This document shows positions 34,450 through 45,930 of a stretch of 64,000 nucleotides of DNA, in pieces. This DNA comes from Lelliottia jeotgali (GTDB lineage Bacteria > Pseudomonadota > Gammaproteobacteria > Enterobacterales > Enterobacteriaceae). The translations under genes and the position numbers were made by a program. The DNA is taken from the NCBI GenBank assembly GCA_002271215.1, contig CP018628.1:310001-374000 (forward strand), read 5' to 3'. The stretch's first letter is position 1. The number at the start of each line of letters is the position of its first letter. The notes under the pieces are model-generated. The model worked only from the letters and a program-made list of their open reading frames with translations, was not told the DNA's origin and ran no database searches.

Positions 34450-34860
34450 ATGGCCGTGGCGTTAAGTCGTGTTACGCCTGCTGTTGTGCAACGGCTCCAG
34501 GTACCGGTTCAGGTCCTGCTTTACGCTGCCCTTTTTGTTTTCGCCCAATACCTCGTTACCTGGCTGCATCTGCCGCTCCCCGCTAATCTGGTCGGAATGG
34601 TGCTGATGCTCGCTCTGATTCTGTGCCGCGTCATTCCCCTGAACTGGGTCCGCGCAGGGGCTCGCTGGTTACTGGCGGAGATGCTGCTGTTCTTCGTTCC
34701 GGCGGTGGTGGCGGTGGTGAACTACGCGCAGCTGCTGATGGTCGACGGCTGGCGGATTTTTGCGGTGATCGCCCTGAGCACCCTGATGGTGCTGGGCGCG
34801 ACGGCGTGGGTGGTGGATAAAGTCTATCGCTTTGAAATCAGCAGGCAGAAGCATGACTAA
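34450..34860 (+). CDS. cidA: CidA/LrgA-family holin-like membrane protein
   Basis: 136 residues from ATG 34450 (GAGGA upstream). Four membrane segments with the family motif LPLPANLVGMVLMLALILCR and WLLAEMLLFFVPAVVAVVNY. These proteins act with the LrgB/CidB partner in cell-envelope and overflow-carbon physiology. The gene overlaps the next by 8 bp. Confidence 0.8.
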   Translation: MAVALSRVTPAVVQRLQVPVQVLLYAALFVFAQYLVTWLHLPLPANLVGMVLMLALILCRVIPLNWVRAGARWLLAEMLLFFVPAVVAVVNYAQLLMVDGWRIFAVIALSTLMVLGATAWVVDKVYRFEISRQKHD

Positions 34861-35542
34861 CTTTCAGATAAGCGTCCTGTGCCTGTTGGTCACGTTGGTT
34901 ATCTATTTCGCCAATAAACGGTTGTACCGCCGCTTTCACGCTTTGCCGCTGATGCCGCTGGTCTTCACCCCGATTTTACTGGTGCTGATGCTGGTTTTCG
35001 GCCACATCTCCTGGCAAAACTATATTGGTGAATCTCACTGGCTGCTGTGGCTGCTCGGTCCGGCGACCATCGCCTTTGCTGTTCCGGTTTACGATAATCT
35101 CGCGATCATCAAACGTCACTGGATGTCGCTCACCGCGGGCGTGGTGACGGCCACGGTGGTGGCGGTGACCAGCTCCGTGTGGCTGGCGCGGTTGTTCACG
35201 CTGTCCGATGAGATCCAGCGCAGTCTGGCGGTGCGTTCCGTCACCACGCCCTTTGCGCTGGCGGCGGCGAAACCTCTCGGCGGGCAGCCGGATCTGGTGG
35301 CGCTGTTTGTCGTCGTAACCGGCGTGTTTGGCATGGCGGTGGGCGATATGCTGTTTTTACGTCTGTCGATTCGTGAAGGGATGGCGAAAGGGGCCGGATT
35401 TGGCGCGGCGTCGCACGGCGCGGGAACCGCACGGTCGTATGAAATCGGTCAGCAGGAAGGTGTGGTCGCCAGCCTGGTGATGATGCTCTCCGGCGTGACG
35501 ATGGTGCTGGTTGCGCCGCTGGTGGCGTGGGTGATGTTTTGA
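34853..35542 (+). CDS. cidB: CidB/LrgB-family membrane protein
   Basis: 229 residues from ATG 34853 within the end of cidA. Multi-pass membrane protein with GPATIAFAVPVYDNLAIIKR, SVTTPFALAAAKPLGGQPDL and GAASHGAGTARSYEIGQQEG, all hallmarks of the LrgB family. It stands next to the acetate genes, which fits a role in pyruvate or acetate overflow. Confidence 0.85.
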   Translation: MTNFQISVLCLLVTLVIYFANKRLYRRFHALPLMPLVFTPILLVLMLVFGHISWQNYIGESHWLLWLLGPATIAFAVPVYDNLAIIKRHWMSLTAGVVTATVVAVTSSVWLARLFTLSDEIQRSLAVRSVTTPFALAAAKPLGGQPDLVALFVVVTGVFGMAVGDMLFLRLSIREGMAKGAGFGAASHGAGTARSYEIGQQEGVVASLVMMLSGVTMVLVAPLVAWVMF

Positions 35543-35549
35543 AAAGAAT

Positions 35550-35570
35550 CCCCGGCCAGAGCGGCCGGGG
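35550..35570. terminator. GC-rich terminator between cidB and actP
   Basis: CCCCGGCC (35550-35557) pairs with GGCCGGGG (35563-35570) around AGAGC. On the minus strand it is followed by a T-rich run (GATTCTTTTC), so it mainly ends the acs-yjcH-actP transcript. Confidence 0.8.
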
Positions 35571-35581
35571 AAGATTAACGA

Positions 35582-37539
<1,958 letters not shown>

Positions 37540-37586
37540 CACAGAACTCTCCAGAGTATTGGTGTAGAGGAGGGGCTTTTATTATT

Positions 37587-37680
37587 CCCTCTCCCTTGAG
37601 GGAGAGGGTTAGGGTTAGGGTGAGGGGGGAAAGGTGCGGTCTGATGCCCTCACCCCGGCCCTCTCCCACAGGGAGAGGGA
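37587..37680. repeat. Tail-to-tail palindromic repeats between yjcH and acs
   Basis: Two copies of the CCCTCTCCC/GGGAGAGGG palindrome family, one with the TTAGGG-TTAGGG-TGAGGG arm and one with the CCCTCACCCCGGCCCTCTCCC-type arm. They lie in the 153-base gap inside the operon and could form strong hairpins that reduce or stabilise mRNA segments. Confidence 0.75.
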
Positions 37681-37692
37681 GAAAAACGTGAG

Positions 37693-39651
37693 TTAAGAAG
37701 GCATTGCGATGGCCTGCTTCTCTTCGAGCAGTTTTTCCACCACGCCAGGATCGGCGAGCGTTGAGGTATCGCCGAGGTTACTGGTATCACCCGCGGCGAT
37801 TTTGCGCAGAATGCGGCGCATGATCTTGCCGGAGCGGGTTTTCGGCAGCGAGTCGGTCCAGTGCAGCACGTCCGGCGTGGCGAGCGGGCCGATCTCTTTG
37901 CGTACCCAGTTACGCACTTCGGTGTACAGCTCAGGCGTTGGTTCTTCGCCGTGGTTCAGGGTGACGTAGGCATAAATCGCCTGACCTTTGATGTTGTGCG
38001 GAATACCCACCACCGCTGCTTCGGCGATTTTCGGATGGGACACCAGCGCCGATTCAATCTCAGCCGTACCCAGACGGTGACCGGAAACGTTCAGCACATC
38101 GTCCACGCGACCGGTGATCCAGTAGTAACCGTCTTCGTCACGACGTGCGCCGTCGCCGCTGAAGTACATGTTTTTGAAGGTCGAGAAGTAGGTCTGCTCG
38201 AATCTGTCGTGATCGCCAAACAGGGTACGCGCCTGGCCCGGCCACGAGTCGGTGATCACCAGGTTGCCTTCGGTCGCGCCGTCGAGCGGGTTGCCTTCGT
38301 TATCCACCAGCGCAGGCTGCACGCCGAAGAACGGACGGGTAGCGGAACCGGCTTTCAGTTGAGTGGCACCCGGCAGCGGGGTGATCATGAAACCACCGGT
38401 TTCAGTCTGCCACCAGGTATCCATTACCGGACATTTTTCGTTGCCGATTTTCTTCCAGTACCACTCCCAGGCTTCCGGGTTAATCGGCTCGCCAACCGAG
38501 CCGAGAATACGCAGGGAGGAGCGATCGGTGCCTTCGATGGCTTTGTCGCCTTCGGCCATCAGGGCGCGAATGGCGGTTGGTGCGGTATAAAGAATGTTGA
38601 CCTTGTGCTTATCGACCACCTGACACATACGGGCAGGCGTCGGCCAATTCGGTACGCCTTCGAACATCAGCGTGGTCGCGCCGCAGGCCAGCGGGCCGTA
38701 CAGCAGATAGCTGTGACCGGTGACCCAGCCGACGTCGGCGGTACACCAGTAAATGTCGCCCTGGTGATAGTCAAAAACGTATTTAAAGGTCGATGCCGCG
38801 TAAACCAGATATCCGCCGGTGGTGTGCAGCACGCCTTTTGGCTTGCCGGTGGAGCCGGAGGTATAAAGGATAAACAGCGGATCTTCGGCGTTCATCGCTT
38901 CGGGCTGGTGCTGATCGCTGGCTTTTTCAATCAGATCGCTCCACCACAGGTCGCGGCCCTCTTTCCACTCGACGTTGCCGCCGGTGCGTTTGAGAACGAT
39001 GACGTTGGTGATGGTTTTGACGTTCGGGTTTTTTAGCGCTTCATCGACGTTTTTTTTCAGCGGGATGCCGCGACCGGCACGCACGCCTTCGTCAGCGGTG
39101 ATCACCAGTTTTGAACTGGAGTCGATAATGCGCCCGGCGACCGCTTCAGGCGAGAAACCACCGAAAATCACCGAGTGCACGGCGCCGATGCGTGCGCAGG
39201 CGAGCATCGCCACGGCGGCTTCCGGCACCATTGGCATATAAATGGCGACCACATCGCCTTTTTTGATGCCTTGTTCAAGCAGCACGTTGGCAAAACGACA
39301 GACGTCGCGGTGCAGCTCTTTATAGGTAATGTGTTTGCTCTGCGAGGCGTCGTCGCCTTCCCATATAATGGCGGTCTGATCGCCGCGCTCGGCAAGATGG
39401 CGGTCCAGACAGTTCGCTGCAAGGTTCAGCGTGCCGTCTTCATACCATTTAATCGAGATATTGCCTGGCGCAAAAGAGGTGTTTTTCACCTTCTGATACG
39501 GCGTGATCCAATCAAGAATTTTACCCTGCTCACCCCAGAAGGCATCAGGGTTAGAGACAGATTGCTGGTACTTTTCCTCGTACTGCTCCGGATTTATCAG
39601 GCAATGGTCCGCAATATTTGCGGGAATGTCGTGTTTGTGAATTTGGCTCAT
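37693..39651 (-). CDS. acs: Acetyl-CoA synthetase
   Basis: A 652-residue AMP-forming enzyme, the usual length. It has the signature [30 protein letters not shown], and the C-terminal [20 protein letters not shown] containing the lysine that is controlled by acetylation. It converts acetate, ATP and CoA to acetyl-CoA in the cytosol for growth on low acetate. AGGAGA lies before the ATG. It heads acs-yjcH-actP. Confidence 0.98.
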   Translation of the reverse strand: MSQIHKHDIPANIADHCLINPEQYEEKYQQSVSNPDAFWGEQGKILDWITPYQKVKNTSFAPGNISIKWYEDGTLNLAANCLDRHLAERGDQTAIIWEGDDASQSKHITYKELHRDVCRFANVLLEQGIKKGDVVAIYMPMVPEAAVAMLACARIGAVHSVIFGGFSPEAVAGRIIDSSSKLVITADEGVRAGRGIPLKKNVDEALKNPNVKTITNVIVLKRTGGNVEWKEGRDLWWSDLIEKASDQHQPEAMNAEDPLFILYTSGSTGKPKGVLHTTGGYLVYAASTFKYVFDYHQGDIYWCTADVGWVTGHSYLLYGPLACGATTLMFEGVPNWPTPARMCQVVDKHKVNILYTAPTAIRALMAEGDKAIEGTDRSSLRILGSVGEPINPEAWEWYWKKIGNEKCPVMDTWWQTETGGFMITPLPGATQLKAGSATRPFFGVQPALVDNEGNPLDGATEGNLVITDSWPGQARTLFGDHDRFEQTYFSTFKNMYFSGDGARRDEDGYYWITGRVDDVLNVSGHRLGTAEIESALVSHPKIAEAAVVGIPHNIKGQAIYAYVTLNHGEEPTPELYTEVRNWVRKEIGPLATPDVLHWTDSLPKTRSGKIMRRILRKIAAGDTSNLGDTSTLADPGVVEKLLEEKQAIAMPS

Positions 39652-40069
39652 GGCTTTTGTTCTCCTTTTAGGATGTTAATAATATGTCGCAAAAACGTTA
39701 ATTGTAGGGGCTTTGATAGCTTTGTTTGTTATTTGGGCGACAGATCACGCATTAAATGAACAGATTAAAAAATCAGCAATCGAAACTTTGAAGGGAAATA
39801 ATTTACTGCGTGGATTATTCACATTTAGTTAAAAAAAAGCTTTTTTATAACAAAAGGTTATTTATAAGAATTATTACAAATTAGCGTCATATCGGCTTTT
39901 TGTAGTGAAAAGCCTCGTTCTTAAAGGGTTGCGCAGCAGGCCATGCAAATGATACTGATACGGCGCGTTAAAAACCCTATAAACCAACGCAACACAATTC
40001 ATACCCTTTCAGTATGTGCCATTCCTGCCAGTAATGGGGAAGGGCGCTTCATTGAGGAAGTCCGTTTTT
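39652..40069. promoter_or_regulatory. Divergent acs/gltP control region
   Basis: 418 bases, AT-rich in the middle (39800-39880), between acs and gltP. In E. coli acs needs CRP and is tuned by Fis and IHF. I see only a loose CRP half-site (TTCACA at about 39814-39820) and no strong full site. The nrf genes that lie here in E. coli are absent. Confidence 0.4.
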
Positions 40070-41383
40070 ATGAAAAATTTGAAAATCAGCCTTGCCTGGC
40101 AAATTTTGCTGGCGATGGTGCTGGGCATCTTGCTGGGCAGTTATCTGCATTATCACAGTGACGACCGCGAGTGGCTGGTGGCGAATATGCTGTCACCGGC
40201 GGGCGATATCTTTATTCACCTGATCAAAATGATTGTTGTCCCGATTGTGATCTCTACGCTTATCGTAGGTATCGCGGGCGTGGGCGATGCCAAGCAGTTA
40301 GGCCGTATTGGTGCGAAAACCATCATCTATTTCGAAGTGATCACTACGGTTGCTATCATTTTAGGTATCACGCTGGCGAATGTGTTCCAGCCGGGTTCCG
40401 GGATTGATATGTCACAACTGGCGACGGTGGATATTTCGAAATACCAAAGCACAACCGCAGAAGTGCAAAGCCATGCACATGGCCTGATGGGGACCATCCT
40501 GTCGCTGGTGCCGACCAATATCGTGGCGTCGATGGCGAAGGGCGAAATGCTGCCGATCATCTTCTTCTCGGTGCTGTTTGGTCTGGGCCTTTCCTCCCTG
40601 CCCGCCACGCACCGCGAACCGCTGGTGACTGTGTTCCGTTCGATCTCCGAAACCATGTTTAAAGTGACGCATATGGTGATGCGCTACGCCCCGGTGGGTG
40701 TGTTTGCGCTGATCGCTGTGACCGTGGCGAACTTCGGGTTTGCCTCCCTGTGGCCGCTGGCGAAGCTGGTTCTTCTGGTGCATTTCGCGATTCTGTTCTT
40801 TGCGCTGGTGGTGCTGGGGCTGGTCGCGCGTATCTGCGGGCTGAGCATCTGGATCCTGATTCGTATTCTGAAAGACGAGCTGATTCTGGCTTACTCCACG
40901 GCCAGCTCCGAGAGCGTGTTGCCGCGTATTATTGAGAAGATGGAAGCCTATGGCGCGCCAGCGTCTATCACCAGTTTCGTGGTGCCGACGGGATATTCCT
41001 TTAACCTCGATGGCTCAACGCTGTACCAGAGTATTGCGGCGATTTTCATCGCGCAGCTGTACGGAATCGATCTGTCCCTGTGGCAGGAAATCGTGCTGGT
41101 GCTGACGCTGATGGTGACGTCAAAAGGGATCGCCGGCGTGCCGGGAGTCTCCTTTGTGGTGCTGCTGGCAACGCTGGGTAGCGTCGGTATTCCACTGGAA
41201 GGCCTGGCGTTTATCGCCGGTGTTGACCGTATTCTCGACATGGCGCGTACCGCGCTGAATGTGGTGGGGAATGCGCTGGCGGTGCTGGTTATCGCCAAGT
41301 GGGAACATCAGTTCGACCGTAAAAAAGCGCTGGCGTACGAGCGCGACGTGCTGGGTCGTTTTGATAAGACGGCGGATCAGTAA
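40070..41383 (+). CDS. gltP: Glutamate/aspartate:proton symporter
   Basis: 437 residues from ATG 40070 (GAGGAAGT upstream); the longer frame lacks conservation. A DAACS family carrier with SSESVLPRIIEKMEAYGAP, the reentrant TGYSFNLDGSTLYQSIAAIF and MVTSKGIAGVPGVSFVVLLA. It imports glutamate and aspartate with protons. Confidence 0.95.
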   Translation: MKNLKISLAWQILLAMVLGILLGSYLHYHSDDREWLVANMLSPAGDIFIHLIKMIVVPIVISTLIVGIAGVGDAKQLGRIGAKTIIYFEVITTVAIILGITLANVFQPGSGIDMSQLATVDISKYQSTTAEVQSHAHGLMGTILSLVPTNIVASMAKGEMLPIIFFSVLFGLGLSSLPATHREPLVTVFRSISETMFKVTHMVMRYAPVGVFALIAVTVANFGFASLWPLAKLVLLVHFAILFFALVVLGLVARICGLSIWILIRILKDELILAYSTASSESVLPRIIEKMEAYGAPASITSFVVPTGYSFNLDGSTLYQSIAAIFIAQLYGIDLSLWQEIVLVLTLMVTSKGIAGVPGVSFVVLLATLGSVGIPLEGLAFIAGVDRILDMARTALNVVGNALAVLVIAKWEHQFDRKKALAYERDVLGRFDKTADQ

Positions 41384-41394
41384 CGTAAAAAAAA

Positions 41395-41472
41395 GCCGGG
41401 TGGCAGCTTCGCCTTACCCGGCCTAGAAAACAGGTGTTCACTGTAGGCCTGATAAGCGTAGCGCCATCAGGC
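41395..41472. repeat. Paired REP elements between gltP and yjcO
   Basis: GCCGGGTGGCAGCTTCGCC begins a REP-like palindrome (41395-41425) and an inverted, diverged partner (GTAGGCCTGATAAGCG ...) lies at 41442-41472. They separate convergent genes and probably act as terminators and mRNA 3' ends. Confidence 0.75.
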
Positions 41473-41475
41473 TTT

Positions 41476-42150
41476 TTACTCCCCACTCAGAGCATCAAAC
41501 TCTTCGCATCCAGTATCAAACCCTTCGCTACAGCTCAGATTAAACCAGTACAGCGCCTTCTGTTTATTTGGTGTGATAAAGCCTTTTTCACCCTGCTGGA
41601 AGACCATACCCGCCCAGTATTCTGCGTAACCGGTACGCGAAATGGCAGAGCTGCGCTTGAGCCACATTTCCGCCTGCGCATCATCCTGCGGCATCTCAAC
41701 GCCGTTGGCGTAAATCAGACCCAGCAGCATCTGCGCATCAACCGCAGAGTCGCTGTCGATATCATCGGTGGCGGTCCGCAGCAGTTTTATCGCCTGAGGA
41801 TAATCCGTTTTACCCGCCTGGGTATTTACCAACAGTCGCGCCAGCATGATGGCCCCGCGTTTACTGCCTGCAATGGTTGCCTGTTGCGCCAGCGTTTTGG
41901 CCTGCGCGTAGTCGGCGTGTTTAAAATGAATTTGTGACAGCAGTGCCACAGCATCGACTTCACCGCCTTTTGCGGATTTCTCGGCCCACAGCTCGGCCTG
42001 TTTATCATCGCCCGCACTAAAGTAGGTATCGGCCAGATAGTACTGGGCCCGCGCATCGCCTGCTTCGGCTTGTTCTTTATATTGGCTGCCGAGTTCGTCA
42101 GCCCTCACAAACGAGGTAAAAAGGAATAACAGCGTAAAAAGGGTTTTCAT
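41476..42150 (-). CDS. yjcO: Sel1-repeat periplasmic protein YjcO
   Basis: A 224-residue protein with signal peptide MKTLFTLLFLFTSFVRA and several Sel1/TPR-like repeats (AGDARAQYYLADTYFSAGDD, AQMLLGLIYANGVEMPQDDA, AEYWAGMVFQQGEKGF). It matches YjcO in its conserved neighbourhood next to gltP and fdhF. Function unknown; Sel1 repeats mediate protein contacts. Confidence 0.9.
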   Translation of the reverse strand: MKTLFTLLFLFTSFVRADELGSQYKEQAEAGDARAQYYLADTYFSAGDDKQAELWAEKSAKGGEVDAVALLSQIHFKHADYAQAKTLAQQATIAGSKRGAIMLARLLVNTQAGKTDYPQAIKLLRTATDDIDSDSAVDAQMLLGLIYANGVEMPQDDAQAEMWLKRSSAISRTGYAEYWAGMVFQQGEKGFITPNKQKALYWFNLSCSEGFDTGCEEFDALSGE

Positions 42151-42267
42151 AAGCTCTTATCTTTCGGGTCTACAGCGGCCAGTATAATCGCGGTCTGAGA
42201 AGAATAAAAAGGGTGCGTTAAGACCTCAGCGTCCAGACAAGCCGGGCGGGTTTCCCCGCCCACAAAA

Positions 42268-42420
42268 TTAACCCGCAATACAGGCTAATTTTGCCGCCAC
42301 CTCCTGATGTTCACTCTTTATTGATAACTCGCACAGCCTGCCGCGATTAATAAAGGTAAAAATCACGATTGTTAGACAAACGATTAAAACAATGCCTAAC
42401 ATGGTTTTTAAAGGCGTCAT
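42268..42420 (-). CDS. hok: Hok/Gef-type membrane toxin
   Basis: A 50-residue peptide from ATG 42420, with AAGGAG seven bases upstream. One membrane segment (TMLGIVLIVCLTIVIFTFI) followed by the hallmark RGRLCELSIKSEHQEVAAKL with the conserved C-E pair. Hok toxins depolarise the membrane and are silenced by an antisense RNA (type I system). The frame is open in the same phase up to 42513, so a mok-like leader would run straight into hok. No antitoxin RNA promoter could be identified with certainty. Confidence 0.85.
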   Translation of the reverse strand: MTPLKTMLGIVLIVCLTIVIFTFINRGRLCELSIKSEHQEVAAKLACIAG

Positions 42421-42560
42421 GCCTATTACTCCTTGCGTCAAAAAGAATAAGAGGCTACTCTCAACTTGGTTGGAGTTGATGTGGTGTATGCGCACGAATT
42501 TATACGTACACATACATTTAGTAGCCTCAGGTGAATGAAAGTTTTCCTGGGGCTTTCCAC
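42421..42560 (-). promoter_or_regulatory. hok leader with inverted repeat, possible Sok region
   Basis: AGTAGCCTC (42519-42527) and GAGGCTACT (42451-42459) are perfect inverted repeats of 9 bases flanking the leader of the hok message, as in the folded mRNA 5' parts of hok systems. The complementary strand is where an antisense RNA would be made; its promoter is not clear. Confidence 0.5.
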
Positions 42561-42741
42561 TTTCTGCTCCTTGCTAATACTTAACTCTATGCTCAAAACA
42601 GAAAGTCTTAAGCACCCGTCGCCATCTTATCCCTCTGAATTAAAATGCAAAGATGTAATTTCATTCTTTTAAAATTGCATATTATTCTGCGAGCTGGGTT
42701 CCGTAATAATATTGGTGTTATTTATATAAAAGCCACCAATT

Positions 42742-42774
42742 AAAAAAGGGATGAATAAATCATCCCTTTTTTTT
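42742..42774. terminator. Terminator of fdhF, bidirectional
   Basis: GGGATGA (42748-42754) pairs with TCATCCC (42760-42766), flanked by A6 on one side and T8 on the other, so it works in both directions. It lies 20 bases after the fdhF stop. Confidence 0.9.
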
Positions 42775-42793
42775 CATTGAACATGTAATAAAG

Positions 42794-44941
42794 CTAACCC
42801 ATCGCGCTTTCGCGTAATCTGGCTTTCAGTTTGGTATATTCATCTATCACATATTGTTCGGCGCTTTGTTGGTCGGCAATCGATTCAACGCGCACGGCGC
42901 AATATTTATACTCCGGCGTTTTGGTTATCGGACTGAGGTTTTCCGTCACCAGTTCGTTACAGGCCCCAATCCACCACTGATAGGTCATGTAAACCGCCCC
43001 TTTGTTTGGGCGATCGCTCACCTGCGCACGGGTGATGATCCGGCCTTTGCGCGAGTTGACCCACACCAGCGCTTCATCCTCAATGCCCAGTCGTGCAGCA
43101 TCGGCGGTGTTCAGCTGTGCGTAGCCCGGTTCATCCGCCAGCGCGGCCAGCGCCGCACAGTTACCGGTCATCGAACGACAGGAGTAGTGGCCCACTTCAC
43201 GCACCGTTGACAGTACCATTGGATATTCTTCGGTGAGTTTATCGATAGGCGCCACCCAGTCGCAGGTGAAGAACTGAGCCAGCCCGTTCGGGGTGTCGAA
43301 CTTCTCGGCAAAGAGGTAAGACGTACCCTGATCGGCCTCTGACTCATCGCGGCAAGGCCACTGGATATAGCCCAGTTCGCCCATTTTTTCATAGGTCGCC
43401 CCGGTGAAATCCGGACACAGATTGCGCAACTCATCCCAGATCTCCTGGGTGTTGTTGTAGTGCATCGGATAACCCATCCGGGTGGCGATTTCGCTGATGA
43501 TTTGCCAGTCCGTTTTCAGATCCCACTTCGGCTCGACCGCTTTAAAGAAGCGCTGGAAGCCGCGATCCGCAGCGGTGTAGACGCCTTCGTGCTCGCCCCA
43601 TGACGTTGACGGTAAAATCACATCCGCCGCCGCCGCGGTTTTGGTCATGAAGATGTCCTGCACAATCACCAGCTCGAGATCCTCAAAGCCTTTGCGCACC
43701 GCCGACAGTTCGGCGTCGGTTTGCAGCGGATCTTCGCCCATGATGTAAGCCGCACGCACTTCACCGTGCGCCGCACGATGCGGCAGCTCGCTGATGCGAT
43801 ACCCGGTATGTTCTGGCAGACTCTCTACGCCCCACGCTTTGGCAAATTTGGCGCGGTTTTCCGGGAATTTGACGTACTGATAGCCCGGATAGGTATCAGG
43901 CAGTGCGCCCATATCGCAGGCACCCTGAACGTTGTTCTGCCCACGCACCGGGTTAACGCCGACGTGCGGTTTGCCGAGGTTGCCCGTCAGCATCGCGAGG
44001 CTGGTTAGCGAGCGCACGGTTTCCACGCCCTGATAGAACTGGGTCACGCCCATGCCCCACAGAATCGACGCGGTTTTGGCGGCAGCGTACATCCGCGCCG
44101 CCTGGCGAATTTCTTGCGCAGTGACGCCGGTAATCGTTTCGACCGACTCTGGCGTGTAGCCCTCGACAATCTTGCGATACTCCTCGAAGCCTTCCGTACG
44201 AGTAGCAACAAAGGCCTGGTTGTACAGATTTTCTTCGATAATGACGTGACCCATCGCATTCAGCAGCGCGATATTCGAGCCGTTGCGTAACGCGATGTGC
44301 ATATCCGCGATGCGTGCGGTTTCAATTTTACGCGGATCGCAGACGATGATTTTCGCCCCGTTGCGCTTCGCGTTAATCACGTGATTCGCCACGATAGGGT
44401 GGGAATCCGCCGGGTTGTAGCCGAAAACGAACACCAGATCGGTGTTATCGATTTCGTTGATAGCATTACTCATTGCGCCGTTACCGACCGACTGGTGCAG
44501 ACCTGCAACCGATGGGCCGTGTCAGACGCGAGCGCAGCAGTCGACGTTATTGGTACCAATAACGGCGCGCGCGAATTTTTGCATTACATAGTTGGTTTCA
44601 TTACCCGTTCCACGCGATGAGCCGGTGGTCTGGATCGCGTCCGGGCCGTATTTGGCTTTGATATCGCTCAGGCGTTTGGCGACGTAGTCCAGCGCCTCGT
44701 TCCAGGAGACGGATTCCAGCTTGCCGCCGCGTTGACGACGGATCATGGGGGTTTTAAGACGGGGGGTGAGGATCTGGGTATCGTTAATAAAATCCCAGCC
44801 ATAGTAGCCTTTCAGGCACAGTGTACCCTGATTGGTCTTACCCTGTGCAGCCTCCGCCCGGACGATTTTGCCGTTATCGACCACCAGGTTTATCTTGCAA
44901 CCCGAGGCACAATAGGGGCAAACCGTGACGACTTTTTTCAT
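42794..44941 (-). CDS. fdhF: Formate dehydrogenase H, selenoprotein
   Basis: A 715-residue molybdopterin enzyme read through an in-frame TGA at 44524-44522 as selenocysteine 140, in the context NVDCCARV-U-HGPSVAGLHQ. The N-terminal CPYCASGCK starts the 4Fe-4S site. The protein oxidises formate to CO2 in the formate hydrogenlyase complex at the inner side of the membrane. The two half frames 44941-44522 and 44521-42794 are one gene, not a pseudogene. A sigma-54 promoter lies upstream. Confidence 0.97.
44485..44524 (-). promoter_or_regulatory. SECIS element of fdhF
   Basis: The 40 bases from the TGA onward on the minus strand contain GGTTGCAGGTCTGCACC, the apical stem-loop with the AGGUCU-type loop that binds SelB. 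It is nearly the same as the E. coli fdhF SECIS as I recall it. Confidence 0.9.
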
Positions 44942-44980
44942 CGGTCTCGCTCCAGTTAATCACATATTTCCCACCCATTA

Positions 44981-44996
44981 TGCAGCTTCTATGCCA
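44981..44996 (-). promoter_or_regulatory. Sigma-54 promoter of fdhF
   Basis: On the minus strand TGGCATAGAAGCTGCA has the -24 GG and -12 GC ten bases apart. E. coli fdhF is sigma-54 and FhlA dependent, which fits. Confidence 0.75.
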
Positions 44997-45067
44997 TGTT
45001 TTTATTGTGGGTATCACCTGACTTTACGGCTGATGTTTGGTCAAAACCCTGACGAGACGCAGGCAAT

Positions 45068-45081
45068 CGTCAAAATTGACG
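45068..45081. promoter_or_regulatory. Dyad upstream of fdhF, candidate FhlA site
   Basis: CGTCAAAATTGACG (arms CGTCAA and TTGACG) lies about 75-90 bases upstream of the sigma-54 site, where an enhancer-binding protein would act. A second dyad, CCATCA-CGCAA-TGATGG, is at 45119-45135 and is nearer the response regulator gene. Which protein binds either is not known. Confidence 0.4.
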
Positions 45082-45198
45082 TGTCGAAGAGGCAATGGAT
45101 GTGACATGGGTTGAAATTCCATCACGCAATGATGGATTTGGCTGGAGCCGATTGCAGAATAGGTCAGACTTAACATAATCCCCTGACGGAAGCATACG

Positions 45199-45930
45199 AT
45201 GAAACCGGCGATTCTGGTGGTTGATGACGATACGGCGGTCTGCGAACTGCTGCAGGATGTGCTTAACGAGCACGTCTTTACCGTGCACGTCTGCCACACC
45301 GGGCGGGATGCGCTGGCGCTGGCCCAGCGAGAGCCGGGCATCGCGCTGGTGTTGTTGGATATGATGCTGCCGGATATCAATGGATTGCAGGTTTTACAAC
45401 AGCTCCAGAAGCAACGCCCTGAGCTGCCAGTGATTATGCTTACGGGACTCGGTAGCGAATCGGATGTGGTCGTCGGGCTGGAAATGGGTGCGGATGATTA
45501 CATCGGCAAACCCTTTAATCCGCGCGTCGTCGTTGCCCGCGTCAAAGCTGTCTTGCGGCGCACCGGCGTGCTGGCGGCGGAACCGGCTGCGCCGCGCGCA
45601 GCGGGCTTAGGCTTTAACGGCTGGACGCTCGACACCACCCGCTGTGAATTAAGCTCCCCGCAGCAGGCGACCGTTGCGCTCACTCAGGGCGAGTACGGTC
45701 TACTGCTGGCACTGGCGCAGAACGCGCGTAGGGTTTTAAGCCGGGAACAGCTGCTGGAGCTGACCCATAGCGAAAGTGCCGAAGTGTTTGATCGCACGAT
45801 CGATGTGCTGATCATGCGCCTGCGGCGAAAAATTGAGATCAATCCCCATCAGCCGCTGCTGATCAAAACCATTCGCGGCCTCGGCTATGTCTTTGCCGCA
45901 GACGTTTCTCACAACGATAAAGCGGCCTAA
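45199..45930 (+). CDS. OmpR-family response regulator of the sugar cluster
   Basis: A 243-residue regulator. The receiver domain has the acidic pair in VVDDD, phosphoacceptor D54 in LLDMMLPDI and the K of YIGKPF. The C-terminal winged helix (TQGEYGLLLALAQNARRVLS, FDRTIDVLIMRLRRKIE, IKTIRGLGYVF) binds DNA. No kinase is adjacent; the hybrid histidine kinase at 53800 on the other side of the sugar operon is the likely partner. The stop codon overlaps that of the convergent kinase gene (CTAA). Confidence 0.85.
   Translation: MKPAILVVDDDTAVCELLQDVLNEHVFTVHVCHTGRDALALAQREPGIALVLLDMMLPDINGLQVLQQLQKQRPELPVIMLTGLGSESDVVVGLEMGADDYIGKPFNPRVVVARVKAVLRRTGVLAAEPAAPRAAGLGFNGWTLDTTRCELSSPQQATVALTQGEYGLLLALAQNARRVLSREQLLELTHSESAEVFDRTIDVLIMRLRRKIEINPHQPLLIKTIRGLGYVFAADVSHNDKAA

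Noticed and set aside
42794..44941. fdhF appears split into two frames by a TGA.
   Set aside because: The TGA sits at the known selenocysteine position and is followed by a SECIS element, so it is not a mutation.
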